Source of the DNA: CAYMZZ01 sp047600605
GTDB lineage: Bacteria > Bacteroidota > Bacteroidia > Chitinophagales > Chitinophagaceae
Reading direction: 5' to 3'
DNA: 64,000 nucleotides
NCBI GenBank assembly: GCA_047600605.1
Contig: JASGKK010000001.1
Span: forward strand, 2,232,001 to 2,296,000
Part shown: in pieces, positions 1-9,446 of the stretch
Layout: every line of letters starts with the position of its first letter
Numbering within the stretch: position 1 is the first letter of the stretch
Made by a program: the position numbers and the translations under genes
Notes under the pieces: generated by a model
What the model saw: the letters and a program-made list of their open reading frames with translations, nothing else
What the model was told of the DNA's origin: nothing
Database searches by the model: none

Positions 1-1
1 G

Positions 2-1102
2 ATCTATGGATGGAGGCATGCGGTAAATTCGCTGGCCCTCGCTTCCTTTCCTACTCTCCAACTATCGGCCAGTTTCCGTTTCAGGCAGGATACAGCCAAT
101 CTCGCAATGGCCGTTCTGGACTGGAAAACCAAACTGGGCGAGTTTTCACCCGTAGCCATTACCGGCAAAGGACATCCGCGCACCGAAAAAACCAAAGCCA
201 CCATAGCCCGCACCAACCTGGGATTGTTGCTGCGCGCTATCGCCTATATCACCGACAACCGGAAAGTAAAACACATTTACTTCGAAGGAAACATCAACAG
301 CTATACCTATGCTGAAGATGGTGCTTCCCTGTACGATGTACTCAATCTTTTCAATGGCAAACATGACCGTATACGCGACAAGCTGGTGAGTTCCATGCAG
401 ACGATCGAAGACCTTGAAGAGTATATTGAAAAAACGGAAGACCAGCAACTGGCCATGATGGTGGAGCTCGTAAAGGAATACGGCAGCGAGATACACGGCA
501 TCATTCAGCAATTGAAGGACCTGCATACTGGTGATGCGGATCGCGACAAAGCCGAGATGATCTTTTCCACCGTACACCGGGCCAAAGGCATGGAATATGA
601 TGTGGTATACCTGGTAGACGATTTTGTAACTGCCCGCAAGCTGGATCGTATACTGGCCGAAAATGCAAAAAACAATCAGTCCGCCGACCTGGCTAAGTGG
701 AATGAAGAGATCAATCTGTTGTATGTAGCCGTGACGCGGGTACGGTACCGGTTGCATATTCCCGAATCGCTATTACCGGATGGAGTAGCATCTTCGCCGC
801 ATATTGTTGTTGAAAAAAACATCTCCGAAACAGAACGAACCAAAAGCTCTCTGCGTGGAGGTCGTCAGGGTATTGCCGGCTGGCGCAGCACAGGAAATGC
901 ACCTCAGTCAAAAGGAAAAACACTCGCCGAACGGCAGCAAACCAACAAATCGGCCTATCAACCCTGGACACCAGCGCTGGACGAAGAGTTAAAAGATCTT
1001 TGTGACCGGGGCGCTTCCGTTGGCGAAATGGCCGAATATTTTGAACGCACCAAAGGAGCCATCATAGCACGTTTGAAAAAACTGGAATACATGCCCGATT
1101 GA
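2..1102 (+). CDS. UvrD/Rep-like superfamily 1 helicase, C-terminal part (5' end outside window)
   Basis: The frame is open from base 2, with no start codon needed before position 107, so the gene begins upstream of the window and only about 366 C-terminal residues are visible. Seen: a motif IV-like SFRFRQDT near the edge, a motif V-like STVHRAKGMEYD, and a motif VI-like LLYVAVTRVR, in the order found in the second RecA domain of UvrD/FBH1-type helicases. The last ~45 residues (after YQPWTPALDEELK) form a small helical, probably DNA-binding tail that is not part of the helicase core. The predicted role is ATP-driven unwinding in DNA repair. It runs convergently with the sensor kinase at 1306, across about 200 bp in which I see nothing. 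Confidence 0.85.
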   Translation: MYGWRHAVNSLALASFPTLQLSASFRFRQDTANLAMAVLDWKTKLGEFSPVAITGKGHPRTEKTKATIARTNLGLLLRAIAYITDNRKVKHIYFEGNINSYTYAEDGASLYDVLNLFNGKHDRIRDKLVSSMQTIEDLEEYIEKTEDQQLAMMVELVKEYGSEIHGIIQQLKDLHTGDADRDKAEMIFSTVHRAKGMEYDVVYLVDDFVTARKLDRILAENAKNNQSADLAKWNEEINLLYVAVTRVRYRLHIPESLLPDGVASSPHIVVEKNISETERTKSSLRGGRQGIAGWRSTGNAPQSKGKTLAERQQTNKSAYQPWTPALDEELKDLCDRGASVGEMAEYFERTKGAIIARLKKLEYMPD

Positions 1103-1305
1103 TCGCAATCAACAAATAAACAATCCCTGCTGCTTTACTCAAAAAGATTTCCCCCCTCTGCAACCTTTCTATCCCGCATGTTGTCTGAATAGCACGGAAA
1201 GCCCGTTTTTGATCCACACCTGCAGAAGACTGTTTTATTAATCAGCAGCCAAAGAAATGTTTAGACCTCCCTGATCGTATTGATCTGCAGTCAGCATCAG
1301 CCAGT

Positions 1306-4299
1306 TTATAGTTTTGCCCTGAGCGGCACCTGCAATTGCAGCGTACAGCCATTACCCGGTGTACTGCGGATATCCATTTTTCCCTGGTACAGCGACAGGC
1401 GGTTGCGCATATTGGAGAATCCCAATCCGCCTTTGTAATCGGCCAGGTCAAATCCTTTACCATCGTCGGTAATAGTAACCTGTACCATGGAGCCCGCTGC
1501 TTTAAACTCCAGCCATACATTTGTAGCTCCGGCATGACGGCCGATATTATTGAGTTGCTCCTGTGTGATCCGGTAAAGAGTAAACTGCAGATCTTTTCCC
1601 ATTACATCGTCTGGCAGATCGAAGCGCAGATGCGGCATAAACTTTCCTACTTTTTCATAGGAATAAAGCATATCCTGCAGGGCCTCTTTAAAACCCATGT
1701 CTTTTAAGCCCGGCGGTGTGAGGGAATGACACAGATCTCTGATATCATTTATAGCCTTATGCACCACTTCGGCACTTTTGGTAATTAGTTCCGCGCGGTC
1801 TGCCTCATGCGTACGGGCATAGTCAAGATATATTTTGGCGGTAGATAGTTGCTGATTTACTCCATCATGCAACTCGATGCTGATCAACTGCCGTTCTTTC
1901 TCCTGCCCATCGATCTGTGCCTTATTGATCAGCTGCTGTTCACGGATCTTGCGGCGGGCAGTCTGCCGCAGATAGAGTACCACACCAGCGGCTACCCCCA
2001 GCAGCAACAGACCTGTTATTATTTTGAACCAGATTGTCTGATAAAACTGTGGTTTTACAGTAAACTCCATCAGCACGGTCGGCGACCATTCGCCATACCG
2101 CTCGGCTCTCACTTCAAACACATATTTGCCGGGTTGCAGGGCAGAGAAATAAGCAATATGCCGGTTGCCGGCTGCAGTCCATTTATCACTCAGCCCTTTG
2201 AGCCGGTAATGAAATTTGATATCAGATGCTTTGGCAAAATCAATACTGGTATACCGTATTTCAAAATTATATACTCCGGGCGGCAGGCTGATAGGTTTAT
2301 CGCCAAAGAATTCCTCATCGCCAAACCGGAGTGATTGTATCTGAATATTCAGTTTATTGGTTTGCTCCCTGACCAGCCGTGAGTCGGCTATGGCCACACC
2401 ACCGGAAGTCGGAAACCATAATGTACCATCCTGCATACGCCAGCCTGCGGGAAAAAAACCGCCATTGGCTTCTGCATTGGGCATGCCGTCAAATTCATTA
2501 AACAGTCTGACAGGCATATGTGCCGTTTCTCCCACCATATGTTTTACGAGCAGGAGGTCCTGCAAGGCGATGCGTTGCAATCCCTGATTACCGCTCAGCC
2601 ATATGTAACCATCCGGATCCTGCAGTATGCGATAAGTCTCATTGAAACGCAACCCCGACTCCTGCCCGAATACACGAAACCGGTCTTTACTGAATACCAC
2701 CAGCCCTTTCTCTGTCGCCATCCAGATATCACCATCACTGTCTTCAAAAAAAGAATAAACAATATCGGCTGGAAATCCCTGAGCGTGGTAATAAGAAGTG
2801 ACCTGTCCCTGCCGGCTGATACGGATCATGCCCACACCCCGGCTGCCAAACCAGCGGTTGCCCTGTCTGTCTTCAAACGCACAGATCAATGTGGCATTGG
2901 CGACATTGCCGGGCAGTGCAACTACTTCAATCCGGTCATTCGTATCCATGCGGTGTAGCCCGCCCTGGCGGGTAGTAATCCAGGTCGTCTTATCTGAATC
3001 GGTAAAAAGACTTAGTATACCGTTGTTGCGCAAGCCATGATACGTAGTATAATGCCGGTCAAACGCCGCCCGCGGAATATGAAACCGGTCGAGTCCATTA
3101 GATGTTCCGATATAGACATAATCATCACGGCCATATATGGAAAGTACCAGGTTATTAGACAATCCATTACTCTGCTGATAGGTATCTACCCTGCCATTGG
3201 GTTGCAAACGGGTCACTCCTCTTCCCGCCGATCCTACCCAGATATCACCGTTCGGATGCTGATAAATAGGTAAGGTAATACGTCCGTTGAGCGTACTGCT
3301 TGCGGGTGGTATACGAATAAGGGCCGGCCTGATCTGGATGAGTCCCGATGAGTTGGTACCAATCCAGGTCACATCGCCTCCGGCAGCCAGGATGACCCGC
3401 ACACCATCATGCGCATATCGTCCCTGCTCGGGCGTATGCAACAGTTTTTTTTCATGTATCTGAAAACCGGCACTGCGGTAACCAATCCACAGGCGCCCGT
3501 CCTGTGCATAGTAAAGGCTGCTGACATAATTTTCTTTGAGACCATTCTGTTCTGTAAGTACGAGCGTGTCTTCACTTATTCGTATCAATCCGTTTCCGCC
3601 TGTACCTACCCATACCTGCTGATCATGCCCGACAGCCAGCGCAGTGATCGTCATGTTCCTGAAATAAGAAACAGGCACAGCTTCTGCATTCGTCTCAGGC
3701 TGTACCAGAAACAACCCACGCGTACATCCCACAAGCAGTCCCTGAGACGACCAGCGCAATACATCTACCGAACCAACCCGATCCTGTTTCCACATCGGAG
3801 CCTGTTTTACCTGGCCATTATAATAATAAAACAAGTTGCCGTTGCTGGAACCGATCCATATCCGTCCTTCATCATCGATCTCCATACATTTGATCCAGCC
3901 GCCCTGTGTGTACTGGCTGAGGTCGATGAGTTGTTCCACCTTTTTCCCGATTCTTACCAGGGCATTGCGGTTGCAGGCCCATACGCTGTTGCCGCTGGCA
4001 GCAAGTGCATAAAACGTATTGGAGCCAATACCCGGAGCAGTGCCTTCATTATAAATGGTAAAGTCTCCTCCGTCAAAACGAAAAAGGCCTTCTTCGGTAG
4101 CTCCCCACAAAAAACCTTCTTTATCGAGTGTGAGGTCATATACCGTATTTTGGGGCAGACCTGTCTGATTGTTCCAGCCGCGATATACGAAATTGGATAA
4201 AATAGAATCCCCATCGGCCTGTCGGGCCAGTACGGACTGGGGTAAAAAGTGTAAAGTTGCGCCCAGCAGAAGCAGCGCAGGGAATACTAATCGTCGCAT
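1306..4299 (-). CDS. Two-component sensor histidine kinase with regulator-propeller periplasmic domain
   Basis: This 997-residue membrane sensor has a signal peptide (~1-25), then about 600 residues of two-component propeller repeats (recurring W-I/V-G-T/S-x-G-L motifs), a Y_Y_Y domain (~665-735), one membrane segment (~756-778), a HisKA_3 dimerisation domain with phospho-acceptor H811 in ELHDGVNQQL, and a HATPase_c domain (QEQLNNIGRH, DDGKGFD). The architecture matches the hybrid two-component sensors of Bacteroidota, but it has no fused receiver or AraC domain. The kinase core is of the NarX/DesK type, which normally pairs with a NarL/LuxR regulator, and none is adjacent. It probably senses an extracellular ligand, often a glycan in this family; the ligand and target are unknown. 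ATG start at 4299. Confidence 0.9.
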   Translation of the reverse strand: MRRLVFPALLLLGATLHFLPQSVLARQADGDSILSNFVYRGWNNQTGLPQNTVYDLTLDKEGFLWGATEEGLFRFDGGDFTIYNEGTAPGIGSNTFYALAASGNSVWACNRNALVRIGKKVEQLIDLSQYTQGGWIKCMEIDDEGRIWIGSSNGNLFYYYNGQVKQAPMWKQDRVGSVDVLRWSSQGLLVGCTRGLFLVQPETNAEAVPVSYFRNMTITALAVGHDQQVWVGTGGNGLIRISEDTLVLTEQNGLKENYVSSLYYAQDGRLWIGYRSAGFQIHEKKLLHTPEQGRYAHDGVRVILAAGGDVTWIGTNSSGLIQIRPALIRIPPASSTLNGRITLPIYQHPNGDIWVGSAGRGVTRLQPNGRVDTYQQSNGLSNNLVLSIYGRDDYVYIGTSNGLDRFHIPRAAFDRHYTTYHGLRNNGILSLFTDSDKTTWITTRQGGLHRMDTNDRIEVVALPGNVANATLICAFEDRQGNRWFGSRGVGMIRISRQGQVTSYYHAQGFPADIVYSFFEDSDGDIWMATEKGLVVFSKDRFRVFGQESGLRFNETYRILQDPDGYIWLSGNQGLQRIALQDLLLVKHMVGETAHMPVRLFNEFDGMPNAEANGGFFPAGWRMQDGTLWFPTSGGVAIADSRLVREQTNKLNIQIQSLRFGDEEFFGDKPISLPPGVYNFEIRYTSIDFAKASDIKFHYRLKGLSDKWTAAGNRHIAYFSALQPGKYVFEVRAERYGEWSPTVLMEFTVKPQFYQTIWFKIITGLLLLGVAAGVVLYLRQTARRKIREQQLINKAQIDGQEKERQLISIELHDGVNQQLSTAKIYLDYARTHEADRAELITKSAEVVHKAINDIRDLCHSLTPPGLKDMGFKEALQDMLYSYEKVGKFMPHLRFDLPDDVMGKDLQFTLYRITQEQLNNIGRHAGATNVWLEFKAAGSMVQVTITDDGKGFDLADYKGGLGFSNMRNRLSLYQGKMDIRSTPGNGCTLQLQVPLRAKL

Positions 4300-4470
4300 T
4301 ATTGAGTTTTCAAGCAGTGCCAGCCTTAAGGCATACAGGGAGTGCTATTGAACCGGCCTGAGAAAACCGGTAAACTCCTGCATAATCCGCTACAGGATTT
4401 GAGCCGGTGACAATTTAGTACATTTCGAAGCGGCAAAAAAGGGGGCTTTTCCCACAAATGGGGAGAAAGG

Positions 4471-4512
4471 TAAAAGCCTGGTTACCGATGAGGGATCCGG
4501 CAACCAGGCTTT
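4471..4512 (-). terminator. Intrinsic terminator after the XRE regulator
   Basis: There is a perfect 11-bp inverted repeat (4473-4483 pairing with 4502-4512) with an 18-nt loop. Read on the minus strand, the stem is followed by TTTTA. It lies 18 bp past the stop codon of the XRE gene and should insulate it from the kinase gene downstream. Confidence 0.75.
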
Positions 4513-4529
4513 AGCTTGTTCACCTGTTT

Positions 4530-4745
4530 TTAAGCCCAAAGGTCACGAACAGGTGTGCGCAGTGCCTGGGCAATTCTTCGCAAAGTCAGTACTTTGAGGT
4601 TTACCTGTCCCGATTCAATCCGGGAAAGGTTTGCTTTTTCAATACCGCATTTGTCGGCCAGATCCTGCTGGGATAGGTTACGCTCCTGGCGCTTTGCGCG
4701 GATACGTTTCCCGATTTTCTTCAGAATTACGTCTTCTTCAGCCAT
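4530..4745 (-). CDS. Small XRE-family helix-turn-helix regulator
   Basis: This 71-residue protein is essentially one HTH_3 (Cro/CI) domain: IGKRIRAKRQERNLSQQDLADKCGIEKANLSRIESGQ is the standard five-helix fold with recognition helix around KANLSRIE. It has no dimerisation or sensor domain, so it is a minimal DNA-binding protein, possibly autoregulatory. It is followed by its own terminator and is divergent from the kinase gene at 5062, so it may act on the shared upstream region. Target unknown. ATG start at 4745. Confidence 0.85.
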   Translation of the reverse strand: MAEEDVILKKIGKRIRAKRQERNLSQQDLADKCGIEKANLSRIESGQVNLKVLTLRRIAQALRTPVRDLWA

Positions 4746-5061
4746 AAATAAATGTATGTGTGAACCAATATGTGATATTACTAATGAATTTCCAATCTTT
4801 CTGTCATAATTATTTATTCAGTATCTTGATCCTGCTCAATTTGTTGGTTTTTGAGCCAACATTTGTTGAAGGCCCTACCGTTATAACACGGCTTTACAAT
4901 TAACAAAAAAGATTTATCTTGTTGTAGTTAATGCCACCCCCGGCCCGGTTTACCACCTATTGCCGGCAAAAGCAAAAGCCTCCGGAAGGGCCCGTTTTAT
5001 CCTGAAATCAATACTTGATCGTGTGCGGTAAAAGCTCCGTGCATCAACTATTTTTTTCGTT
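4746..5061. other. Divergent intergenic region between XRE regulator and kinase
   Basis: These 316 bp hold no convincing gene. There is a 6-bp inverted repeat with an 8-nt loop (tgttgg at 4842-4847, ccaaca at 4856-4861) and the word ATTTGTTG occurs twice, at 4839-4846 and 4861-4868, which could be a binding site for the adjacent XRE protein. No full match to the Bacteroidota promoter consensus was found on either strand; the nearest on the plus strand is TATCTTG around 4915. Confidence 0.4.
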
Positions 5062-6774
5062 ATGGCCCGAACAGCATCTATTTCGCAGGTTTTGACATTT
5101 ACCCTTGCACTGGTTATTGTAGCCATTGCAAGTGTGTTCTTTATCTCCTTTCGTCAGTCACAGCGCGTAAAAGACACCGCCGCCTCCGTATTGCATACAG
5201 AAGAGGTACTACGGCATATCCAGGATTTTGAAATTGGTGTTATGGCCAATGTATCCGCCTCCCGCGGATACCTCATCACCGGCAGGGAATTTTACCTCGA
5301 TGATCTCAGACGTTCCGAAGAACTTATTGAAAAACAGATCGAACGGTTAAAACACCTGACCCGCGATAACCCCCTTCAATCCAGTCGTTGCGATTCGCTG
5401 AAAATACTGGCACAGGAACGTATCGCCTTTTCCCGCCAGTCTACCGTCCTTGTCGCGAAAACAGAAAATGACACCAGTCACGCGGCAGTCATGACCCTCA
5501 GGGGAAGGATTAAAACAGACAGTGTACGTAGCCTGGCTGCCAGTATGAAAGCGACCGAACACAGCCTGCTGCAAGTGCGCCGGTCAGCCAACGAGCGCAC
5601 TATTACTACACTCAATGCTATTCTCTATTCAATACTGGCTGCAGGAGTACTGCTGAGTATACTGGTCATTCACCGCATACGCAATGGTATACGTCAGCAA
5701 CAACTCAACGAAGAAAAATTCCGCGCCCTCCTGGATGCTGCCCCGGATGCCACCGTTATCGTTAACGAATCAGGCCTCATCAAAATGGTCAATCACCAAA
5801 CCGAAAACCTGTTTGGTTATAAGCGAAATGAACTGCTCAATAAACCGGTCGAGATTCTTATGCCGACCAGTCTCAAGGCAGCACATGAAATGCATCGGAG
5901 TAATTATATGAAAGCCGCACGTGTAAGGTCCATGGGTGAAGGACTTGAACTTAATGCCGTCAAAAAAAATGGCCAGTCCTTTCCGGTAGAAATCAGTCTT
6001 TCACCCATCCGTACACAGGAAGGCATGATGGTATCTGCTTCTGTAAGGGATATTACCGCTCGCAAAACCCTTGAGACGGAACTTAAAAAAACCAATGCAG
6101 AGCTGGAAGCATTCACATATTCCGTATCACATGATCTGCGCGCTCCCCTCAGAGGCATTATTGGTTTTACCACCATACTGGAAGAAGACTATGCCAGCAA
6201 ACTGGATGATGAGGCCCGCCGCATTACCGGTATTATTAAGGATAATACTGAAAAAATGGGGCATCTCATTGACGATCTGCTGGCTTTCTCCCGAATGGGT
6301 AAGCAGGAGCTCATGAAAACCGAACTGATGACCGATAAAATGGTGGCAGAGATCATTGCAGAACTTACCGCGCAAAACAGATCGCAGACTCCCGAACGCA
6401 TCACCTGGAACATTAGCTCCCTGCCTCCGGTATTTGCCGACAGAAATACCCTTCGTCAGGTTTGGATCAATCTGTTGTCCAATGCAATTAAATACAGCAG
6501 CACAAGGCCACAACCGGTTATATCCATTGATACTTATCATGAAAATAACTTCACCATATTCCAGGTAAAGGACAATGGTGTGGGATTTGATGCGCAGTAT
6601 AGCAACAAACTGTTCAAAGTATTTCAACGCCTGCACAGTCCCGAAGAATTTGAAGGGACCGGTGTCGGCCTGGCCCTGGTAGAAAAAGTGATCAGCCGCC
6701 ATGGTGGCCGGGTATGGGCCGAAGGCCGGGTTAATGAAGGCGCTATATTCTATTTTTCACTGCCCGATCAATAA
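5062..6774 (+). CDS. Membrane sensor histidine kinase (CHASE3-PAS-HisKA-HATPase)
   Basis: This 570-residue kinase has a first membrane segment (~8-29), a CHASE3-like extracytoplasmic domain (~35-180, with SRGYLITGREFYLDD typical of CHASE3), a second membrane segment (~183-205), a PAS domain (~218-335), HisKA with phospho-acceptor H357 in SVSHDLRAPLRG, and HATPase_c (NLLSNAIKYS, DNGVGFD, GTGVGLALV). The kinase core resembles that of bacteriophytochrome-like kinases, which commonly pair with Rcp1-type single-domain receivers; such a receiver follows after 24 bp, so the two probably form a phosphotransfer pair. ATG start at 5062 places the first hydrophobic segment at the N-terminus as expected. 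Confidence 0.92.
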   Translation: MARTASISQVLTFTLALVIVAIASVFFISFRQSQRVKDTAASVLHTEEVLRHIQDFEIGVMANVSASRGYLITGREFYLDDLRRSEELIEKQIERLKHLTRDNPLQSSRCDSLKILAQERIAFSRQSTVLVAKTENDTSHAAVMTLRGRIKTDSVRSLAASMKATEHSLLQVRRSANERTITTLNAILYSILAAGVLLSILVIHRIRNGIRQQQLNEEKFRALLDAAPDATVIVNESGLIKMVNHQTENLFGYKRNELLNKPVEILMPTSLKAAHEMHRSNYMKAARVRSMGEGLELNAVKKNGQSFPVEISLSPIRTQEGMMVSASVRDITARKTLETELKKTNAELEAFTYSVSHDLRAPLRGIIGFTTILEEDYASKLDDEARRITGIIKDNTEKMGHLIDDLLAFSRMGKQELMKTELMTDKMVAEIIAELTAQNRSQTPERITWNISSLPPVFADRNTLRQVWINLLSNAIKYSSTRPQPVISIDTYHENNFTIFQVKDNGVGFDAQYSNKLFKVFQRLHSPEEFEGTGVGLALVEKVISRHGGRVWAEGRVNEGAIFYFSLPDQ

Positions 6775-6798
6775 AAACGAAAACCAAAAACCACAGCT

Positions 6799-7242
6799 AT
6801 GAACCCCAACTCAGTAGAAGTACTGTTGGTTGAAGACAATGTTGCCGATGCAGAGCTCACCATCCGCGAGCTGCGCAAACACAATATGGCCAATCACCTG
6901 GTGCATGTAAAAAACGGCGAAGAAGCACTTGAATTCATTTTTGCAAGAGGTAAATACGCCAGTACACGCGAAGTACAATACACACCCAAAATGGTCTTGC
7001 TCGATATCCAGATGCCCAAAGTAAACGGCATCGAAGTATTACAGCAGATCAAAGATGATCCGCGTACACGCTCATTGCCGGTAGTGATCCTGACAAGTTC
7101 GAAAGAGAACCCCGACATTCAGCGCTGTTACGACCTCGGTGCCAACAGTTATATTGTAAAGCCGGTGAATTTTGAAAGTTTTGCCCAGGCTATTAAAAAT
7201 CTGGGATTCTACTGGCTATTGCTCAACCAACCTCCAGCTTAG
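6799..7242 (+). CDS. Single-domain response regulator, Rcp1-like
   Basis: This 147-residue protein is a lone receiver domain. The acidic pocket E12-D13, phospho-acceptor D69 (LLDIQMPK), the Thr/Ser switch in VILTSSKE and K121 (IVKPVN) are all present. The long insertion between beta-2 and beta-3 (FIFARGKYAST...) is characteristic of Rcp1/cyanobacterial-phytochrome-type regulators. With no output domain it presumably shuttles phosphate. It lies between two kinase genes and is only 3 bp upstream of the next, so the three are likely one operon. Confidence 0.92.
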   Translation: MNPNSVEVLLVEDNVADAELTIRELRKHNMANHLVHVKNGEEALEFIFARGKYASTREVQYTPKMVLLDIQMPKVNGIEVLQQIKDDPRTRSLPVVILTSSKENPDIQRCYDLGANSYIVKPVNFESFAQAIKNLGFYWLLLNQPPA

Positions 7243-7245
7243 GCG

Positions 7246-9045
7246 ATGAACCTGCTATTACGAATATTATTGCTCGAAGACAATATAGCGGATGCAGAAC
7301 TGATACAACGGGCCGTTAAAAAAAGTCCGATCGAATGCCAGTTCAGGCATGTCAGTAACCGTGAGGAGTTTCTGCAGGCGCTTGATGATGAAGTCCCGGA
7401 TCTCATCCTGTCTGACAATACACTACCTCAGTACAATGCCACCGAAGCATTGCAATTGGTGCGGGCAAGATTCCCGCATCTTCCCTTTATCCTCATCACC
7501 GGTACGGTTTCGGAAGAGTATGCGGCCAGTATCATCAAACAGGGAGCAGATGATTATATCCTCAAAGACCGGCTCATCCGCCTGCCATCGGCGATCGAAG
7601 CAGCACTTAAGCAAAGACGTGCCGAAAAAGAAATTGCCGATTACCGGTATGCCCTGGATCATTCCGCCATCGTCGCCATTACCGATCAGAAAGGAATTAT
7701 CCTGTATGCCAATGACAACTTCTGCACCATTTCCAAATACAACAAAGAGGAATTGCTCGGCCAAGATCATCGTATCATTAACTCCTCACTCCATCCCGCC
7801 GAATATATCCGTGAGCTATGGGTCACTATCGCCAATGGTAATATCTGGCGGGGCGAATTCCGCAACCGCGCCAAAGACGGCACCTACTACTGGGTCGACA
7901 CCACCATTATTCCTTTTCTCAACGAAAAAGGAAAGCCCTATCAGTATCTTTCTATCCGTATAGATATAACTGCCCGCAAAAAAGCAGAAGAAGAACTGCA
8001 GGAAAGTAACGAACGTTTTAAGTATGCCACCCAGGCCGCATCCGATATTATCTGGGAGCTCAATTTCGACAACAGGGAAACCCTGGTGCATGAAGGAATG
8101 GAAAAACTATACGGTCTCAACCTGGACCTCGACTGGCAGATCGCGCAGAGTGGCAATTTCGTATTTCCTGCCGACCGCGAGCGCGTGCGTGAAGGATTCA
8201 GGGCTGCCCGCAACGATCCCCAACGTATGCACTGGCAGGATGAGTACCGTATTTATAATAAAGAAGCACGGTTACTCAACATCATCAATAATGCCATCTT
8301 TATCCGCGACAATAATGGCAGAGCACTCCGGGCCATTGGTGCCATTACAGATATTACTGAAAGAAAAAAACTGGAAGAAGAACTGATTGACCGGCAGCGT
8401 CGCGAGCAGCAACGGCTTACCGCCATTGCCCTCGAAGCACAGGAAAAAGAACGAAATGCAATCGGCGAGGAACTGCACGACAATGTAAACCAGATACTGG
8501 TAGGTGCAAAGCTGTTGCTCTCAATGATCAAAAACAATCCCGAAAAGAACCTGGAAATGGTCAGTACCTGTATCGGCCATATCCAGAACGCAATAGAAGA
8601 GAACCGGAAAATTGCCCATGAACTCTCCACGCCTGATTTTGTTGAACAAAGCCTTTCGGAACTCATTGCACAACTTACGCAGACTATGCTCGGCAACTCT
8701 GGCGTGGAAGTAGATATCATTCATCACCAGTTGAATGAAATATTGCTGAGCGACGATCTTAAACTCACCATTTACCGGATAGCACAGGAGCAATGTACCA
8801 ATATTGTCAAATACGCGCAGGCTCACCTGGTGACAGTAGAGATCATCACACGGCATGAACTGTTGCATCTGCGTATTACGGATGATGGCCGCGGCATGGA
8901 CAGCAACAATAACAGCGGTGGTATCGGCCTGCGCAATATGAAAGGCCGCGCCAGTATTTACAATGGTAATATCAGTATCCATACAGCACCTGGCCAGGGC
9001 TTTACGCTGATGGTGGATATTCCTCTGCAGGCTGGCGAAAAATGA
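7246..9045 (+). CDS. Cytoplasmic receiver-PAS-PAS-histidine kinase hybrid
   Basis: This 599-residue soluble protein carries an N-terminal receiver domain (E11-D12 pocket, phospho-acceptor D57 in LILSDNTLP, conserved Lys in ILKDRL), two PAS/PAC modules (~130-250 and ~255-385, each ending in the (D/E)ITxRKK PAC signature), a HisKA_3 domain with H411 in EELHDNVNQIL and HATPase_c (QEQCTNIVKYAQ, DDGRGMD). It has no membrane segment. The order receiver-before-kinase suggests that phosphorylation by the upstream kinase tunes its activity. The NarX-like core predicts a LuxR-type partner that is not nearby. Confidence 0.9.
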   Translation: MNLLLRILLLEDNIADAELIQRAVKKSPIECQFRHVSNREEFLQALDDEVPDLILSDNTLPQYNATEALQLVRARFPHLPFILITGTVSEEYAASIIKQGADDYILKDRLIRLPSAIEAALKQRRAEKEIADYRYALDHSAIVAITDQKGIILYANDNFCTISKYNKEELLGQDHRIINSSLHPAEYIRELWVTIANGNIWRGEFRNRAKDGTYYWVDTTIIPFLNEKGKPYQYLSIRIDITARKKAEEELQESNERFKYATQAASDIIWELNFDNRETLVHEGMEKLYGLNLDLDWQIAQSGNFVFPADRERVREGFRAARNDPQRMHWQDEYRIYNKEARLLNIINNAIFIRDNNGRALRAIGAITDITERKKLEEELIDRQRREQQRLTAIALEAQEKERNAIGEELHDNVNQILVGAKLLLSMIKNNPEKNLEMVSTCIGHIQNAIEENRKIAHELSTPDFVEQSLSELIAQLTQTMLGNSGVEVDIIHHQLNEILLSDDLKLTIYRIAQEQCTNIVKYAQAHLVTVEIITRHELLHLRITDDGRGMDSNNNSGGIGLRNMKGRASIYNGNISIHTAPGQGFTLMVDIPLQAGEK

Positions 9046-9078
9046 TTTTCTCAGAAAAAATTTCGCGGTTTTATTATT

Positions 9079-9096
9079 TATCGTAATATTGCGATA
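9079..9096. promoter_or_regulatory. ArsR operator-like palindrome 1, at arsR start
   Basis: TATCGTAATATTGCGATA is an 18-bp palindrome with a single mismatched pair, ending three bases before the arsR ATG. A -7-like TAATATTG lies inside it, with TTTC 19 bp upstream, so binding would block the promoter. A closely matching site lies downstream of arsR. Autoregulation by ArsR is the usual mode in the family; the site assignment is inference. Confidence 0.75.
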
Positions 9097-9099
9097 CAA

Positions 9100-9429
9100 A
9101 TGGGTCTTACCAAGTCCGAAATATTTACCACTCAACAGAATCGCCTCGCTGGTATGATGAAAGCGCTGGCACATCCCGCCCGGATCGCCATCATCCAGCA
9201 TCTGCTAAAAGCAAAAGCCTGTATCTGTGGCGAACTGGTAGACGAGTTGGGTTTGGCCCAGGCCACCATAAGTCAGCATCTGAAAGAATTAAAAAATGTA
9301 GGACTTATTAAAGGCACCATTGAAGGAACCAGTGTATGTTATTGTATCGACAAGAAAATGTGGGATCAATACCGCACTGTCTTTTCCGGGTTCTTTGAAG
9401 AGTATATTAACCGCGATGAGTGCTGTTGA
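9100..9429 (+). CDS. arsR: ArsR/SmtB-family arsenic-responsive repressor
   Basis: This 109-residue winged-helix repressor contains HPARIAIIQHLL, the metal-site-like ACICGELVDEL (Cys-x-Cys near helix alpha-3, as in ArsR ELCVCDL) and recognition helix AQATISQHLKELKN, plus a C-terminal ECC. It is expected to leave DNA on binding As(III). Palindromic sites lie just before and just after the gene. The ATG at 9100 is only four bases from operator 1, and the promoter-like -7 overlaps that operator, so the message may be nearly leaderless. It is followed by arsM and arsC on the same strand. Confidence 0.92.
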   Translation: MGLTKSEIFTTQQNRLAGMMKALAHPARIAIIQHLLKAKACICGELVDELGLAQATISQHLKELKNVGLIKGTIEGTSVCYCIDKKMWDQYRTVFSGFFEEYINRDECC

Positions 9430-9446
9430 TTTTTTTTGCATTCATC

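Noticed and set aside
3409..4200. A 263-codon open frame on the plus strand, opposite the propeller kinase
   Set aside because: It is an antisense frame within a well-supported gene, has low-complexity composition and no recognisable domain.
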